Origin: Dipteris shenzhenensis
Taxonomy: Eukaryota; Polypodiophyta; Polypodiopsida; Gleicheniales
Length of the DNA: 64,000 bases
Assembly: GCA_047967505.1 (NCBI GenBank)
Contig: CM106538.1
Strand: one strand, 5' to 3'
A program made the position numbers and the translations under genes. Shown in pieces: positions 1 to 12,180 of this stretch. Numbering within the stretch: position 1 is the first letter of the stretch; each line of letters starts with the position of its first letter. Under the pieces are notes generated by a model that was given only the letters and a program-made list of their open reading frames with translations, was not told where the DNA came from and ran no database searches.

Positions 1-600
1 TTATGTAGTAAGTTTGCATAGTTTATGGCAAATCCAAAACAGTCTCACTGGAATGCAGCTAAAAGAGTTTTGAGATACATCAGAGGTATAAGATAGTTTG
101 GGATAGAATATAAAGGAAGTCATCCAAGGTTGCATGGATATTGTGATTGTGACTATGCCGGAGATCATGAGATCAGGAGATCGACACAGGGATATGCATT
201 TTTCCTTGGTCAAGGTGCTATATCATGGTTGTCAAACAAACAGCCAAGTATTTCTTTGTGTTTGACTGAAGCAAAATATAGAGCACTCACTACAAGTGCA
301 CATGAGATATGGCTCAGAAGACTATTGTTAGAAACATATTACTTTGATCAATCAAAGCCAACAACAATATAATGTGATAATCAATTGGCTCTAGCATTGG
401 CCAAGAATCCAGTATATTACTCCAAGACAAGCACATTGATGTCAGAGAGCACTTCATTAGAGAAAGAGTGTTACTTGGTGACATCTCATTGCAACATTGT
501 GATAGCAAAGAGAATGTTGCAAACATCTTTACCAAACCACTCGGTAAAGAGCTTTTCGAGAAACACTGACAAGCTCTTAGTTTGACACAAAGGAAGGACA
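1..600 (+). mobile_element. Ty1/copia RNase H remnant (3' end of pol)
   Basis: Frame-by-frame translation gives the copia RNase H region: the 'SHWNAAKRVLRYIRG' block, then 'RRSTQGYAFFLGQGAISWLS', 'TEAKYRAL' and 'CDNQLALALAKNPVYYSKT', ending with the 'FTKPLGKELFEKH' tail. Stop codons interrupt it near 93 and at 370-372, and a frameshift follows the 'YYSKT' block near 430-440, where the reading should continue as 'KHIDVREHFIRERV'. The element is therefore dead. Its upstream part lies outside the window, and an LTR follows from about 709. Family assignment is secure; no function remains. Confidence 0.9.
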
Positions 601-708
601 TTCCCATTAAATTAGTGTGATGGAATGTTATGCTCAATCCTTCTTCGATTCCCTAGAATCACCATCTTGAGGGAAGGCCTACTTCATGATGTTGACCTTG
701 AGGGAAGG

Positions 709-955
709 TGTTGAGAGACCACGCTCAACATCATGTTATTACATGTGCGTAACACATATAGAGTTCTATAAAGGAAAGGCTTAGATGCCCTAACCCTAAC
801 CCTAAGTGGGTTTGCATATATTCTACATTTTCAACTAAATCTAGTGTACAGTAGTCATTTATGGTGTGCTCTCTAGCAGTGCCTTCTCTCCTCATCTCCA
901 CTCTTCTCCTCTCCCCTCTTCATATTTTGTCAATTTTTGTGTGTAGGTTGGTATT
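709..955 (+). repeat. copia LTR (3' LTR of the element at 1-600)
   Basis: It begins TGTTGAGAGACCA, shortly after the copia RNase H end, as expected for a 3' LTR. The first 100 bp or so recur at 24919-25015 with about 90% identity by eye. It carries three CCCTAA units near 790-805. The right boundary is uncertain; gypsy sequence starts by about 985. Confidence 0.65.
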
Positions 956-984
956 CTACTTGCTCATGTCATCTCTTAGGAAGG

Positions 985-2080
985 AATTAGGACCAAGCCA
1001 GGTAAAATTAACACCATTGAAAAGACTACTAACCTTAAGACTTTGACTTAGTTAAGATCTTTTATGGGTTTTATAAGTTTTAATAGGAGGTTTATTAGGA
1101 ATTTTGCCACAATTCTAGCTCCATTATATGAGCTCACCAATAAGGATACCAAATTTCAATGGACTACTAAATTGCATGTTGCATTCCATGCACTGAAGCA
1201 ACATGCATATGAAACACCCATTCTCAAACATCGAGGTGGGATGTTAATTTTCATGTACATGTGGATGCTTGAGTGTCCTATTGGTATCATGTTAGCCCAA
1301 CCAGATGGGAAGTTAGATTATCCAATATATTATGCAAGCCATTTGATGACTTAGCCTAAGTGCAATTATAGCACAACTAAGCATGAACCTATTGGCATGG
1401 TATATGGCATGCAAAAATTTTATCATTATTTGTAGTCTTTTTTCTATGTTTGATCATTAGGCTTTGCTTGATCTCATCGAAATAGTGATCAAGGTAGATT
1501 AGTGAGACGGAAGCTATTGCTATAGGAATTCGATTTCAAAGTTAATCATAAACTAGGAAAATCTCATGACAAAGCTGACTATTTATCTCGACTACTAGCC
1601 TTAGATGATAGTAAAGGTGTTGCTACTAAATCACCATATGCCTACTTGGTTGCTAATGACTTTACAAAAAAATGGAGTAGGATAAGATGCTACACGATTT
1701 GTCCCAAGAAACATTTCATGAACACATGCCAAAGAATAAGCATAGGAAGATGGCCTTGAAGGCCTAGAAGTGCAACTTAATTGGTGGCTAGTTATGTCAC
1801 CAGGGTGTTGATCGTATTCTACAAAGATGGGTTTTGCCACATGAGCGAGCCGAGGTACTCAATGAAGCACACATAGGCCTTGCAGGAAATGGCATTCTAC
1901 AAAGATGGGTTCTAGTACATGAATGAGCCGAGGTACTCAATGAAGCACACATTAGTCTTGCAGGAGATCACTTTGGTGGTGAGCTCACTGCTCAAAAACT
2001 TTTACAAGCTGGATTGTGGTGGAGTACTCTCTTTAAGGATGCAATAATCACACCTTAGAAAGCGATTCCTATTTGCTTCA
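985..2080 (+). mobile_element. Ty3/gypsy pol fragment (RT end, RNase H, integrase zinc finger)
   Basis: The 1064-1354 reading frame matches the gypsy RT/RNase H junction: 'FNRRFIRNFATILAPLYELT', 'KFQWT', 'PIYYASHLMT'. Downstream, in broken frames, come 'KCNYSTTKHE', 'FYHYL', the RNase H end 'EFDFKVNHKLGKSHDKADYLSR', and the integrase HHCC-type start 'VLPHERAEVLNEAHIGLAG' followed by 'LTAQKLLQAGLWWSTLFKDA'. In-frame stops replace conserved tryptophans (for example near 1434 and 2056), which fits ageing by C-to-T change. It has no LTRs of its own. Confidence 0.85.
1816..1971 (+). repeat. 78-bp tandem duplication inside the gypsy integrase
   Basis: Two consecutive 78-bp units, 1816-1893 and 1894-1971, both start ATTCTACAAAGATGGGTT and cover the 'LQRWVLPHERAEVLNEAHIGLAG' part of the integrase zinc-binding region. 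They have diverged at several positions. Confidence 0.85.
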
Positions 2081-2267
2081 ATACTTGCTCCTCGATGCTT
2101 GCCTATACATTTTTGTCACTACTATATTTTGCTACTTGTTATCACTCCTTCCTTTGCTTCCAACATGGCCTTAAATCCTTTTGGAAAAGTGAGCGACCTG
2201 CAAAGCGGCACAAGCTAACTGTGCAGCTCACAACCCCCATCCAATTGAGTAGCCAAAGACAACAATA

Positions 2268-3575
2268 AAGATGCTCAAGAGGAATGATGTCCAAGCTATG
2301 GTGAACCTCCCATGGTTGTATGTATGGAGTGTAGAGGTCAGCGAGGAGTTCCTTCTTACAATGCAAATGCATACAACATTACCATTCTAAATAGGCAAGT
2401 GCATCTTGACAAGTGGATATTAGCAAAAAAAATCAATTGGCTCCAAACCCTCTAGGAATGTCAAAGGACACTCCAAGGCTGTCCTCGTCAAGTTTGACAC
2501 ATTGTGATAGGATTTTTGAGTTCAAGATTTTCCACCAGTCTTAGGCTTATCTCATTAGCAAGGGACCCATAATCTAAAGATGCGGCCTTTGTTTTGGTTC
2601 CTCTTAGAGTATATCGGGCTAAAAAAGAGCACCAGTTACATCTTGAGGGCATATGTGGCAAAAGACCTTGTAGCTTATGAAGACAAGATATAGATCAAAG
2701 GTACAGATCAATTGGATTGAAATGTTCCATAAGTACTTTGACTCTTAATCCGAGCACGTTTTCTTGAATAGTCAAGCTCATTGCAAGCTCGGTTCATACT
2801 TGCACATGATAAGGCAAAAGTTGATATCTAGAGTAATTGCATGGCTGGAAGTATCTTGGCTAGAAGGCTCAGCTCCACAATTGCTGTTATTAGATGTTGC
2901 AAGTGGATCTAGCGTGGTTGAAGATGAAAATGAATATGCTCAAAAGGAATGATCTTCAAGCTATGGGGGACCTCCCATTGTAGGATGCATGGAGTGCAAA
3001 GGTTGCTAAGGATCTCCTTCATACCTAAACGCATATATACATAGCATTGGTATTAAAAAGAGGCAAGTGCATCTCGATAAGTGGCTCTTAATATAAAATT
3101 TTCAATTGGCTCGAATGTCTCTTGGAATTTCAAAGCGCACTCCAGTGCCAAGTCTGGCACATTGTGATAGGATTTTTTAGCCTAAGACTTTTTATTTGTC
3201 TCAAGGCTATCTCATTAGCAAGGCCCTTAATTTGGAGATGTAGCCTTTCTTTAAGTTTCCTCTCTGAGTATCAAGCTGAAAAACGGCACCGATTACATCT
3301 CGAGGGCATATGTGGCAAAAGCCCTTGCAGCTTATGAAGATAAGGTATAGATCGATTGGCTTGAGATGCTTTGCCAGAACTTTGACTCTCAAATCGAGCA
3401 TGTTTGCTTGAAGAGTCAAGCTCACTGCAAGCTCATTCCACACTTGTGAATGATAAGGCATAAGGTGATCTATGGAGTAGTCACATGGCTAGAGGTACCT
3501 TAGCTAGAAGGGTTTGGGCACCACACTTGTTGTTATTAGATGTGGCTAGTGGATCCCTAGTGGTTGGTGGTTTGA
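2268..3575. repeat. Diverged ~660-bp tandem duplication, unknown sequence
   Basis: Unit 1 (about 2268-2925) and unit 2 (about 2932-3575) align along their length by eye. Shared blocks include AGGCAAGTGCATCT, CACATTGTGATAGGATTTTT, CTCATTAGCAAGG, GAGGGCATATGTGGCAAAA and TTGTTATTAGATGT. Identity is about 80% with small indels. No frame is open across a unit and I recognise no domain; it may be non-coding sequence of an LTR element, but this is not shown. Confidence 0.8.
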
Positions 3576-6160
3576 AATCACATTTTGAAGACCCTAACAC
3601 CTATGAGGAGGAAACAAGTATTTTAGAGTCATTGTCTAAACCCCCTCCATCTCCTCCTCCTCTTAGCAAGATCTTTCAAAAGACCCGATCCACCTCCCTC
3701 CACCTTCATAGGAAATAAAACTCCCTTTAATCCTCGACTCTCCTCAATCCCCTCCTTTGACAAATTAGTCAGTCTCCTCGCTTAAAATCATCTCAGATCC
3801 TCCCCCTCTCATGTTGCCAAGAACAACCTAATCGCCCCCTTTTGAGCATGTCCCCTCCTCTTGGGAAGAAATCTCCTTCAATAAGGTTTGTGGAGGAGTA
3901 GCCACATGATAATATGCAAGAATGGGTGAGTGATTATGATTGGCATTGATGGATGACTCGATAATTTGGTGTCTAAAGAATAGACCCCTCTAGTCAACTA
4001 TGAGAAGCCAAGTACAGAGTTAGACATTGTGTGGCTTGGAGTGAGGATGCAAAGGAGGACTCTCCAAGTGGCAAGGCGCACCTTGGACAAACCACAGAGA
4101 AGGAGGCCACAACTGATTCACAATGAGAAGAATAACATGGAGATTGAGATACAAGTACCCAAGGATCAGACGAGGGCCAATGATGCAACATAGAAAACCA
4201 TTCCTGAGGATCAAAACAACACTAAAACAAAGATAGGAAATGCCACTATTGAGACAGAGTAGGCCATTGCTAAACTATGAAGACTATTTCCGAAGCCAAG
4301 AAGGAGGTATAGGCAGACACCTCAACCACACCAAAAAAGGAGGTAAGCACCAGTTCTTTAGTTGTGCCTTTGCAATCAGTTAATAGGGAAGATGTGTAGA
4401 CCACAGTGGATCACAAGGGCAAGGGTTTTGTTACTGAGCTAGCATGCCCCAATGATCGAGTCCACACAACAGAGGCTACCCCGAGTCAAGATTTTGTGCC
4501 ACAATTCCTATTATGTAGGGCACACAGTTGGAAGGTTCGGATAGAGTAGCTACAGTCAGTAAACTACATACTAGGGATGATGCCCTAGTAGAAGGATGAA
4601 GATTCAAATGCCACTCTCTAGACTCTACACGTGAAATTTATCTACTTCCTCCTCCCAGACATGTACTCCGAGGTGAGGGGATCCATCCCCTATTCCGTTT
4701 TGGACAGAGAGAGCCCTCGAGTATAGATTTAGCCAATTGGCAACAATTGACGGAAATGAGTTTGGAAGCAGCATGAACAATGAACCACATTGCCACACAC
4801 TGAGTGCCTTCTCAAGCTCTACTATACGAGCACTAGAAGGATAACTGATACTGAAGGGATCTCCAAGACTTCTTTTATGAACTAGTTGAGCCCTTGGAGG
4901 AATCATAAAAGGAGAAGTGATGCAAGGTTGGCTAATTTGAAGTTGGCTCATGAGGATTTTTAGGTTGAGCACTCTAAGAGGCCTTTTTACTTTGTTACTC
5001 GATATGGCACAATGAAAGTTGTAAAAATGGTGCAGGGGCTATCCTTAAAAGGCATCTCATTCATGAGCAGCAAAAGCCAAATGGGGGAAAGCTCCAATGT
5101 GCAAAGGAAGTAGTGTCATTTCTTAGATATACCTAATCTGAAGGGCCTAATGACATGTAGCCCTTAAAAGAAGGTGATGTGGATAGAAGTAGGCATTGGG
5201 ATTGTAAAGATGTGCCTAATTTACATGAGTTGCATCATGTGTTGGGCTATTCTTTATCTAATAGTGCAGCTAGTAAGGTGCAATCCATTTTCAAGTTTTT
5301 ATAGTGCATGTATGCAAGGGAAATGGAGGAGCTTTTCTATTAAAACATAAGTTCCCTCTTGGGAGTATGTTACCCAAGAAACCTTAGAGAATAACATTGA
5401 AGATGAGGACAAAGTTGATGATCTAGCATATGAAGGACACCATTATGCCTTGAGTGATGCACTTTGTGTCAGAGATAATTTTGCTATTATAGATCCTTAT
5501 GTCAATGATGAGCTTGAAATGCACACAAGAAAAGGCAAAGACTAATGTTCTGCTTGAAGGCACATGGGGGAATCCTGATGGATTCTACACTTTTGTAAAC
5601 CTACCTTGTTTAGCTGTAATAAAATTATATCTCATTCTGCAAAGTTCATTTGGTTAGGAAAGTTTGGTACAAGAAAACACAAGGAAATCCCTACGAGTAC
5701 AAGCTTTTGAAATTTAAGCCTAAAGTTTTCCTAGACTCCCACCTTGTCCGAGGCATCAAGTTTCCAATGGACCAAGAAGGACATGTCTATTGTCCTCTGA
5801 ATTATATGAAGCTGGTTATGACAACATTGCCTTTAATATGTAGCACATGCTTCATCTAATATAATGCAGTTTTTCCATTGTCTCTCAACTATTATATTGA
5901 AGTTATTTGAGAAAAAATGTATTATATTGTTTTCCCATTTTTTCTCAACTATTATATTGAAGTTATTTGTGTAAAATGTATATGCAATCTTCTAAACACA
6001 TCTTATTTAAGCTTTTATCCATGTTTCTTTGTTGCTTTGTTTTATATGCAATGCTAAGAAAATAATATCTGGTAACTTGGACATAGAATATGAATTTTCA
6101 TGGATGAGAACTATCAACTATAGACATGTGTATACAAATGAGGGTTTTTACTAGCTTAAT
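3576..6160. other. No recognisable gene
   Basis: AT-rich sequence with only short frames (longest 115 codons, 4625-4972 minus) and no domain I recognise. A short plus-strand frame at 5650-5859 has a basic N-terminus but no identifiable family. It is probably old transposon debris. Confidence 0.4.
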
Positions 6161-7418
6161 TACCTAGAAGCTAGCAAAGTATAAAAGATGATAGCAATTC
6201 TATGAGACTCCAATGTCACAATATGTGGTAGCTATCAATTGCTAGCACAAAATTAAAGTAGCTATCAGAGAACACAAATTATGACAAATGGTAGCTACCA
6301 ATTAATTAACTAGTAGCTACCAACTGTTAAAAATTATGTCCTTTGTTTTGGTGTAGCTAATAATAAAAGGAGTTATTCTCATCTTTGCATAGGTTTCCCG
6401 TTCTCCTCTCATACCTTTGCTCCAAAACCCACTCAAACCTTATAGATCATGAGTAGTCACATATCAACTCCATACCAAGTCCCATCCTCAATATCTCAAA
6501 TTCACTCTCTCAAACTTCTGTAAAACAATATGTAGATAGACAATTCAAAGACTATAGATTTCCAGACAACTCACTATTTCAACCACTTTACACAACAATG
6601 TAACACATAAAGTCTTCCAAAAAATATTCAATACCATATCTTGGTAGAAGCAGCATAAGAGCTTCATTTATTCGTGTAGGAGTGCGATACAAAGCTTTGG
6701 ATTACATAGTTCCTAGAGGTATGTGTCAAAAATCCATCACAAAGTATCAACAACAATTATGAAAAGCTAAGCCTGCACTTTAAATTACAATGCGATTCCA
6801 AATTTTGCCAATGCTTAATTACATAGATGAACTCATTATCCTTTTCATTAGATAACATATTATCTTGCACATATGCTTTTGGATCTTCTACTCTTCACAT
6901 TGCAAAAATCATGGCAAAAGAGTGTGCATGAGGAAGAACACTAATTGTCCATTGGGTCAAACGATGACACACATATCATTGACTAAGAGGAATTCATCAT
7001 GTTCTTGTAGTTGGTGTCATCAACTATCAAGACCTCACAGGTACTCCATTCAAGATGCCTTTGAATCAAGTCATTTACACATTTCATGAATACCTAGGTA
7101 TTGCGGGGTTAAGAAGATCCGAGCCCAACACTTGTGCTAGTGTGAAAGATGTTTCTGTGTGGTACTTCTGTGAGAGGGTATCCCTCCAAATCCTTGGACA
7201 TAGGTTTTCAAAATTGTGCAATCAATGTTATTTTAAAGATGACCATAAACTTAGAATAGACTCCCGAAAGCACAATAAACTACTCTGCATCAGGCCGGAC
7301 GATGTAAGTGAAGCCATGGCTAAAGCCAATTGGCTTTTTACGTTGTGAACTTTGAATTGAACTGTAGCTCTCTTGGGATTAATAAATTTAGGATTTGTGC
7401 CCCTAAGTTGCTTGTACC

Positions 7419-7688
7419 TTACCAAAAGAAACCATTCACATCCAGAACTAGCACTTTAGCAATATGAACAGTCTTTTCTACAATAGCAGGTGGTGGCGCA
7501 CTTTGCTCTTCTATTTTTTCATCTACATTCTTTGATGTGCCAACAAAAGAATCTTGCTCTCTTGTGTCTTTATCATTCTTTTGTTGATATGTAGCTGTGG
7601 CTTCCTCTCTTGTGCCATGCAAATCACGCCCAATAGTCGCAGCTTTGATGGTACTGAGTACATCTCCACCTTGATGATGCATGTCCAA
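7419..7688 (-). pseudogene. Short minus-strand frame ending in an HAD/FCP1-like strand
   Basis: The 89-residue frame is polar, then ends in 'VHIAKVLVLDVNGFFW' before a stop. The hydrophobic strand followed by D-x-N-G resembles the first motif of plant FCP1-like phosphatase proteins ('LLVLDxNGLL' types). Nothing downstream continues the fold. This rests on a single short motif and may be chance, or a captured gene fragment inside the candidate transposon. Confidence 0.2.
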
Positions 7689-8099
7689 GCTAAAAACTGT
7701 CCTTGCACATGTCTAGACCACTAGCATGCCTCTGGCTCCCCATGGCAACTTCCACGAATAATCAAGAACAAATAGTTTTGAATTATAATACATGTCATTA
7801 TTTTATGACTTTTTGTACAATGACCACTACATATTCATCATGTAGAGGGTAAGCAATGTTAAAAACATATCTAATAGAAAATTGTTGCATTACAATGCAT
7901 AGAGCAGCTTTGGATAATTGGCAAGAAGAGAAGAAAACATGAAAGAACACAATCTCATTGTAATCAATTCTTGATGGGTGACTACAAAAGCAAAAGCTTT
8001 TCATAGAGACTAGGTAGCTTCAAAATGAAACAACTATAAAGGCAAGTATTTTTTGGCCCTGGTAATAGCAAATCCTTCCCTTACATTTTCACCAGATAT

Positions 8100-8439
8100 C
8101 GGCTTATTGAGCAAGAGGCGCTGGGAGCGACAGTCGATTGGGTTGAGGTCGCTGCTCGCACGGTATAAGTCTACTCCTACTTGTAATCTCAGCTTTTAAA
8201 CTGTTTTATTCTTTAAGTTTCAATCTAATTTCTGATTAATATGGTCTCACTCTTAGAATCAAAGCTCAAACGTCCCATCAACGGAGGTGAGCGGTGATGA
8301 CAAGGGATTAGGCTTACACGGCTTTGACGAGGGCCAGGGATTCACGAGGGCCAGGGATCAGGCGCAGCTCACGAGGGCCAAGGATCAAGCCAACGCGATG
8401 AGGACGAGGACGAGGATGACGATTGGGATGAGCGATAGT
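8100..8439 (+). pseudogene. Possible 3' exons of an unidentified gene or transposase
   Basis: A frame reading 'RLIEQEALGATVDWVEVAART' is followed by a good donor (CACG/GTATAAGT) and an 88-bp segment ending TCTTAG. The sequence after it ends in a strongly acidic tail, 'DEDEDEDDDWDER', before a stop at about 8439. Acidic D/E/W tails occur at the C-termini of some hAT transposases, but no catalytic region is visible and frames do not join cleanly. Splice assignment is inference. Confidence 0.25.
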
Positions 8440-8476
8440 AGTAGTAGTATTAGTAGTAGTTTGCATATACTTCGCC

Positions 8477-8646
8477 ATGTATATGCTTCTGTATGTCGGC
8501 TCGTTTAAGCGATTTTGTATCACCCTTTTCGAAAGGGTAATTTTGTAACAAACAATGTCGTATATCTTTGAAATGTATATGCTTCTGTCGCTCGGCTCGT
8601 TAGCGATTTTGTATCACCCTTTTCACAAGGTAAATTTTGTAATAAA
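8477..8646 (+). repeat. ~90-bp tandem duplication
   Basis: Two copies (about 8477-8560 and 8566-8646) share ATGTATATGCTTCTGT, CGGCTCGTT and GCGATTTTGTATCACCCTTTT. They lie directly after the acidic frame at 8100-8439. Confidence 0.75.
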
Positions 8647-8684
8647 AAACATTCTTTTGTAATAACTTAAAAAAAGCCATTATC

Positions 8685-9310
8685 ATATCCATATTCCCTT
8701 TCCCATCTCCATTAATCTCCAATTTTCCCATATTTGCAATCAATCTCCCATCTCTATCCCCATCTCCCATCCCTCCATATCTTGCATTCCTATCCCCATC
8801 TCCATTTCCATCTCTAAATTCCCCCATCTTCCTAATTCCTATGCTCATCTCCATATTTTCTTCCCATCCCCATACTTCTATTCCATATTCCTCTATCTAT
8901 TTATTTAGCCCCATCCTTCTGTCCCATACTCCCATATTCCTCTATCTATTTATTTAGCCCCATCCTTCTGTCCCATACTCCCATCCCCATCCTTTTGTCC
9001 CATCCTTCTATCCCATATTCCCTCATCTATTTATTCAGCCCTCTCCATCTTCCCCATCCTTTTCCTCCATCTTCCCTATAGTCTTTCCTCTCCGTATCCA
9101 TCTTCCCCACCCTATATTCATCTGTCTCTATCCCCATCCATCTCTATAATATCTCTATTCTTAACTCCTATCCCTCCATCGATCCGATCCATGTCCCATT
9201 CTTTCATCTCCATCTTTCACATGTACCCAATTCCTATCTCTGCTCATGTCCCCATCTGCATCTCCATCCCTGTGCCATCCCCATCCCCATCCTTCTGTCC
9301 CATGACTCTT
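8685..9310. repeat. CT-rich degenerate minisatellite
   Basis: About 600 bp of near-uninterrupted pyrimidine-rich sequence built from CCCATC / CCCATATTCC words, with a local ~53-bp exact duplication around 8885-8990 containing ATTCCTCTATCTATTTATTT. There is no coding potential apart from compositional shadows. Confidence 0.8.
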
Positions 9311-9967
9311 TATCTTTCCTAGCTTCATTTATCAAGGTAGCTTCTCAAGCAAGAACAATCAATTCGTGAATGGAACTAAATTCCCCACTACCAAACTTTT
9401 GTTTTCTTGCTTTTTACTAGAGCAAGGAGGTATCTAAAGTGTAGGGCTCCCCTCACTTATATTTCTTGAATTTGAACGTGCAAGCATCTTTGTCACAAAG
9501 TTTGTCACCACCTCTAAGTTGTTGGAAGGAGGAAGCATCTTTGTTGCATCAGCTTGTAAAATCTCCATTTCATTGGAAGTAGTGCTCCCAACTACCTTAT
9601 TCAAAGAATTTTGCTTACCTCTACCATAAGCAATGCTTCTTGCTCTTTCGTAAACGAAAACTAAAGGAATATGTGCAAAAAATATATAATCATGTTGGTA
9701 AAAAATATACAAATAACCACTTTGCCTACACATAGCCACACTTTTTGGAGATGCATTGCCAATGTTCAATATATGTGGTCAAAATGTAAATAATAGTTTA
9801 ACTTTCTTAGCCTCATTGGGTAGAACAAAAAAAAACTCATTTCTTTTGACGTTTGGAAGACCCTCATCAATTATAGGTGGTTTTAGCTCACAGCTTTCCT
9901 TTCTAGGTGATTGCGATTTTGCACTCGTAATGACAATTGTGAGATACATAACACTAAACTAGCACAC

Positions 9968-10475
9968 ATGGTAGCTCTCAAAGCCACAAATCTACCTACC
10001 AACCAAAACAAAGATAACAATTTAACTACCTCAGTATTGGCAACCATAGCTATATATAGAATCCAAAACTAGCAACAAGTAGCTACCAAAGGAATTCAAT
10101 AGCAACCAACCTACCATGTGGCAAGCATTAAATGGTAGCCACCACTTGTCCACCATGTGGTAACCTAACATTTAAGTTGTAGCTACCACCTATTGTCTAC
10201 TAGCTACCAACTAGTGGATAAGTAGCTACCACCTAGTGCCTGGCAACCACCACATGGTGGACAAGTAGCTACCACCTAGTGTCTGGTAGCTATCATTTTG
10301 TGGACAAGTTTGGTAGCTAGCACATGCTAGACAAGTACCTACCACATGATGGGTAGGTAGCTCGCACATGATAAGCACGTAGCTAGCACATGCTAGCCAG
10401 GTAGCTAGCACATGCTCGATAGATAGCTGCCCCATGGTGGATAGATACTTGAATGCTATGACAACAACTACCACA
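9968..10475. repeat. Array of palindromic GTAGCTACC motifs
   Basis: Degenerate repeats of roughly 30 bp, each containing GTAGCTA(C/G), often with CACATG(C/G)T. Because TGGTAGCTACCA is a perfect palindrome the array can fold on itself. A smaller cluster of the same motif lies at 6225-6355. Confidence 0.75.
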
Positions 10476-10903
10476 TGCAAACATTGGCATGCATGTTATA
10501 AAACATTGTAAATTAAAGTGCAAATTCAAATTAAATGATTTTGGACCTTACCTTGATATACGCTCACTTGAATGCTATTCTAAATAAACTACCACAGGCA
10601 AACACTTGCACCCTATACGAAAGGGTACAAAAGCAAGTACAGGCCTGTCTGAAAGAATCTGAGGCCTGGGACAAGGCTAGACAGATGTGAAACCAACAAG
10701 GCTGGGTGGCACCTTATATCACGACTGTTTGGGGTCCATTTTGGATGGAAATGTACTTTTATTTACTGGCTTGCACACATATCTATGGCTGTGAAGTACA
10801 CACAAGTAAAGAAGCTTGATTCTGTCATGAAACACTTCCGAGTGTGATTCCTAAGTACACTCTTATCTTCCCCTGCAGGATACCCTCTGTAGTGATTTCA
10901 TTT

Positions 10904-12180
10904 CTAACAAGCTTGGCAAATGATTTCCCGTGCTTCTAGAAGCGAGGCACCTTCGACATACATATCCACCAAGGTACTGCCAACAGCAAGATCTCTTTCA
11001 AGCCCCTTTCTAGTCACCTTGGCATGTACTTCTTGGCCCTTGTCCATGCCTCTTATGCTGCCACATGCTTTGAAGATACAAACAAACATGTACACATCTG
11101 GAGAGAGACCCTCCAGTTGCATCTGTCCATGACAGTTCAACCCTTCCCTGATCATCATATCCAGCAATCAAACACTTCCTGTGAACTTCCTCACCAAGCC
11201 CACGGCCTGAATTATCATGCAATGTGTACAGTTCATGAGAATACGTCTCAAACTGGTAGCTTGTCAACACTCCTACAAGCAAGCCAACTTTGGCATACAT
11301 ATCCACCAAGTGCTGCCAACAAAAAGATCCCTTTCCAGCCCATTTCTGGCTATCTCAGCCGTATAGTTCTCAACCCTTGTCTATGGCTCTTTTGCTGCCA
11401 GAAGCTTTTAAGCTGGAAACAAATGTGACAGAATTTAGAGAAATACCCACCAGTTGGATCTGTTCAAGACAGTGCAAAGCTTCCTGAGCAAGCCCATGCT
11501 CAGCATCTCCTGCCATCACTGCAGTCCATAAGACTACGTCTAGAACTGGCAGCTTGTCAAACGTTTTCCTGTGCTTCTGCAAGCCAGCCACATTTGACAT
11601 ACAAATCCACCATGGGGCTGCCAACAAAAAATCTCTTTGCAGCCCTTTCTGGCTATCTCAGCATGTATTTCTTGGCCGTTGTCTATAGCTTATGCTGCCA
11701 CAAGCCTTCAAGCTGCAACAAGGTGATGGATTTAAAGAGAGACCTTCCAGTTGCATCTGCTTGAGACAGTTCACAGCTTCTCACCAAGCCCATGCTCAGC
11801 ATATCCTGCCATTAGTGCAGTCCACACGACAACATTTTGAACTTGGAGTGCCAAATGCTTTCCAAGCAGGCCACATTTGGCATACATATCCACCAAGTGC
11901 TGCCAACAAAAAGCGCATTTGTCCAGCTTGTCTCTGGCTATCTCAGCATGGATTTCTTTGGCCTCTTTCTGCAGCTTCCAGCCTAGCACTAGCCTTCAGA
12001 ACAGCCACAGAAGGTATAGTTGCTAGGGTGTACAGGATCCTCTTGCATTTTCTAGTAGAGTTGAGGGCATACTTTGAATCCCCAAATTAAGTATCCCTGA
12101 TTAAGGCATTCCCAAAATACATATTCCGATCAACCAACTTGTTTAAAATCTGCTGAGCATCAGACAGGTTTCCAGCTTGG
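10904..12180 (-). pseudogene. PLS-type pentatricopeptide repeat (PPR) pseudogene
   Basis: Minus-strand frames carry successive PPR modules: 'HAEIARDKLDKCAF...LVDMYAKCGLL', 'NVVVWTALMAGYAEHGLGE', 'KTFDKLPVLDVVLWTAVMAGDAEHGLAQEALHCLEQIQLVGISLN', and 'DKGQEVHAKVTRKGLERDLAVGSTLVDMYVEGASL'. The nucleotide block meaning 'STLVDMYAKCG' recurs four times on the plus strand, near 10958, 11295, 11597 and 11881. The most 5' piece, near 12180-12010, reads 'NLSDAQQILNKLVDRNMYFGNALI' and then hits a stop. At least four frame changes and stops separate the modules, so no functional protein is made. PPR proteins of this class bind organellar RNA. No E or DYW domain is seen. The motif style resembles the large fern PPR families. 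Confidence 0.85.

Larger units (their letters stand above)
6170..10475. mobile_element. Candidate degenerate DNA transposon with palindromic subterminal arrays
   Basis: Both ends carry clusters of GTAGCTA or GTAGCTACC motifs, whose full form TGGTAGCTACCA is its own reverse complement: about five in 6225-6355 and more than a dozen in 9968-10475. Just inside, 6329-6358 and 9992-10022 form an inverted match around CCAAAACAAAG. The 3.6-kb interior has short unrecognised frames (6865-7348 plus, 7419-7688 minus, 9434-9769 minus) and a possible spliced acidic C-terminus at 8100-8440. No transposase is recognised, and no target-site duplication was found. It could instead be two separate minisatellites. 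Confidence 0.35.

Noticed and set aside
785-806. Telomere-like CCCTAA repeats
   Set aside because: Only three units, and related CCCTAA/CATAACCCTAACC sequence sits at the same place in the related LTR fragment at 25000-25015, so it belongs to the LTR and not to a telomere.
8600-8854. Gly/Asp/Arg-rich frame
   Set aside because: It is read from the CT-rich minisatellite. No gene evidence.
10920-12090. Plus-strand frames over the PPR region
   Set aside because: The PPR motifs read on the minus strand; the plus frames are shadows.
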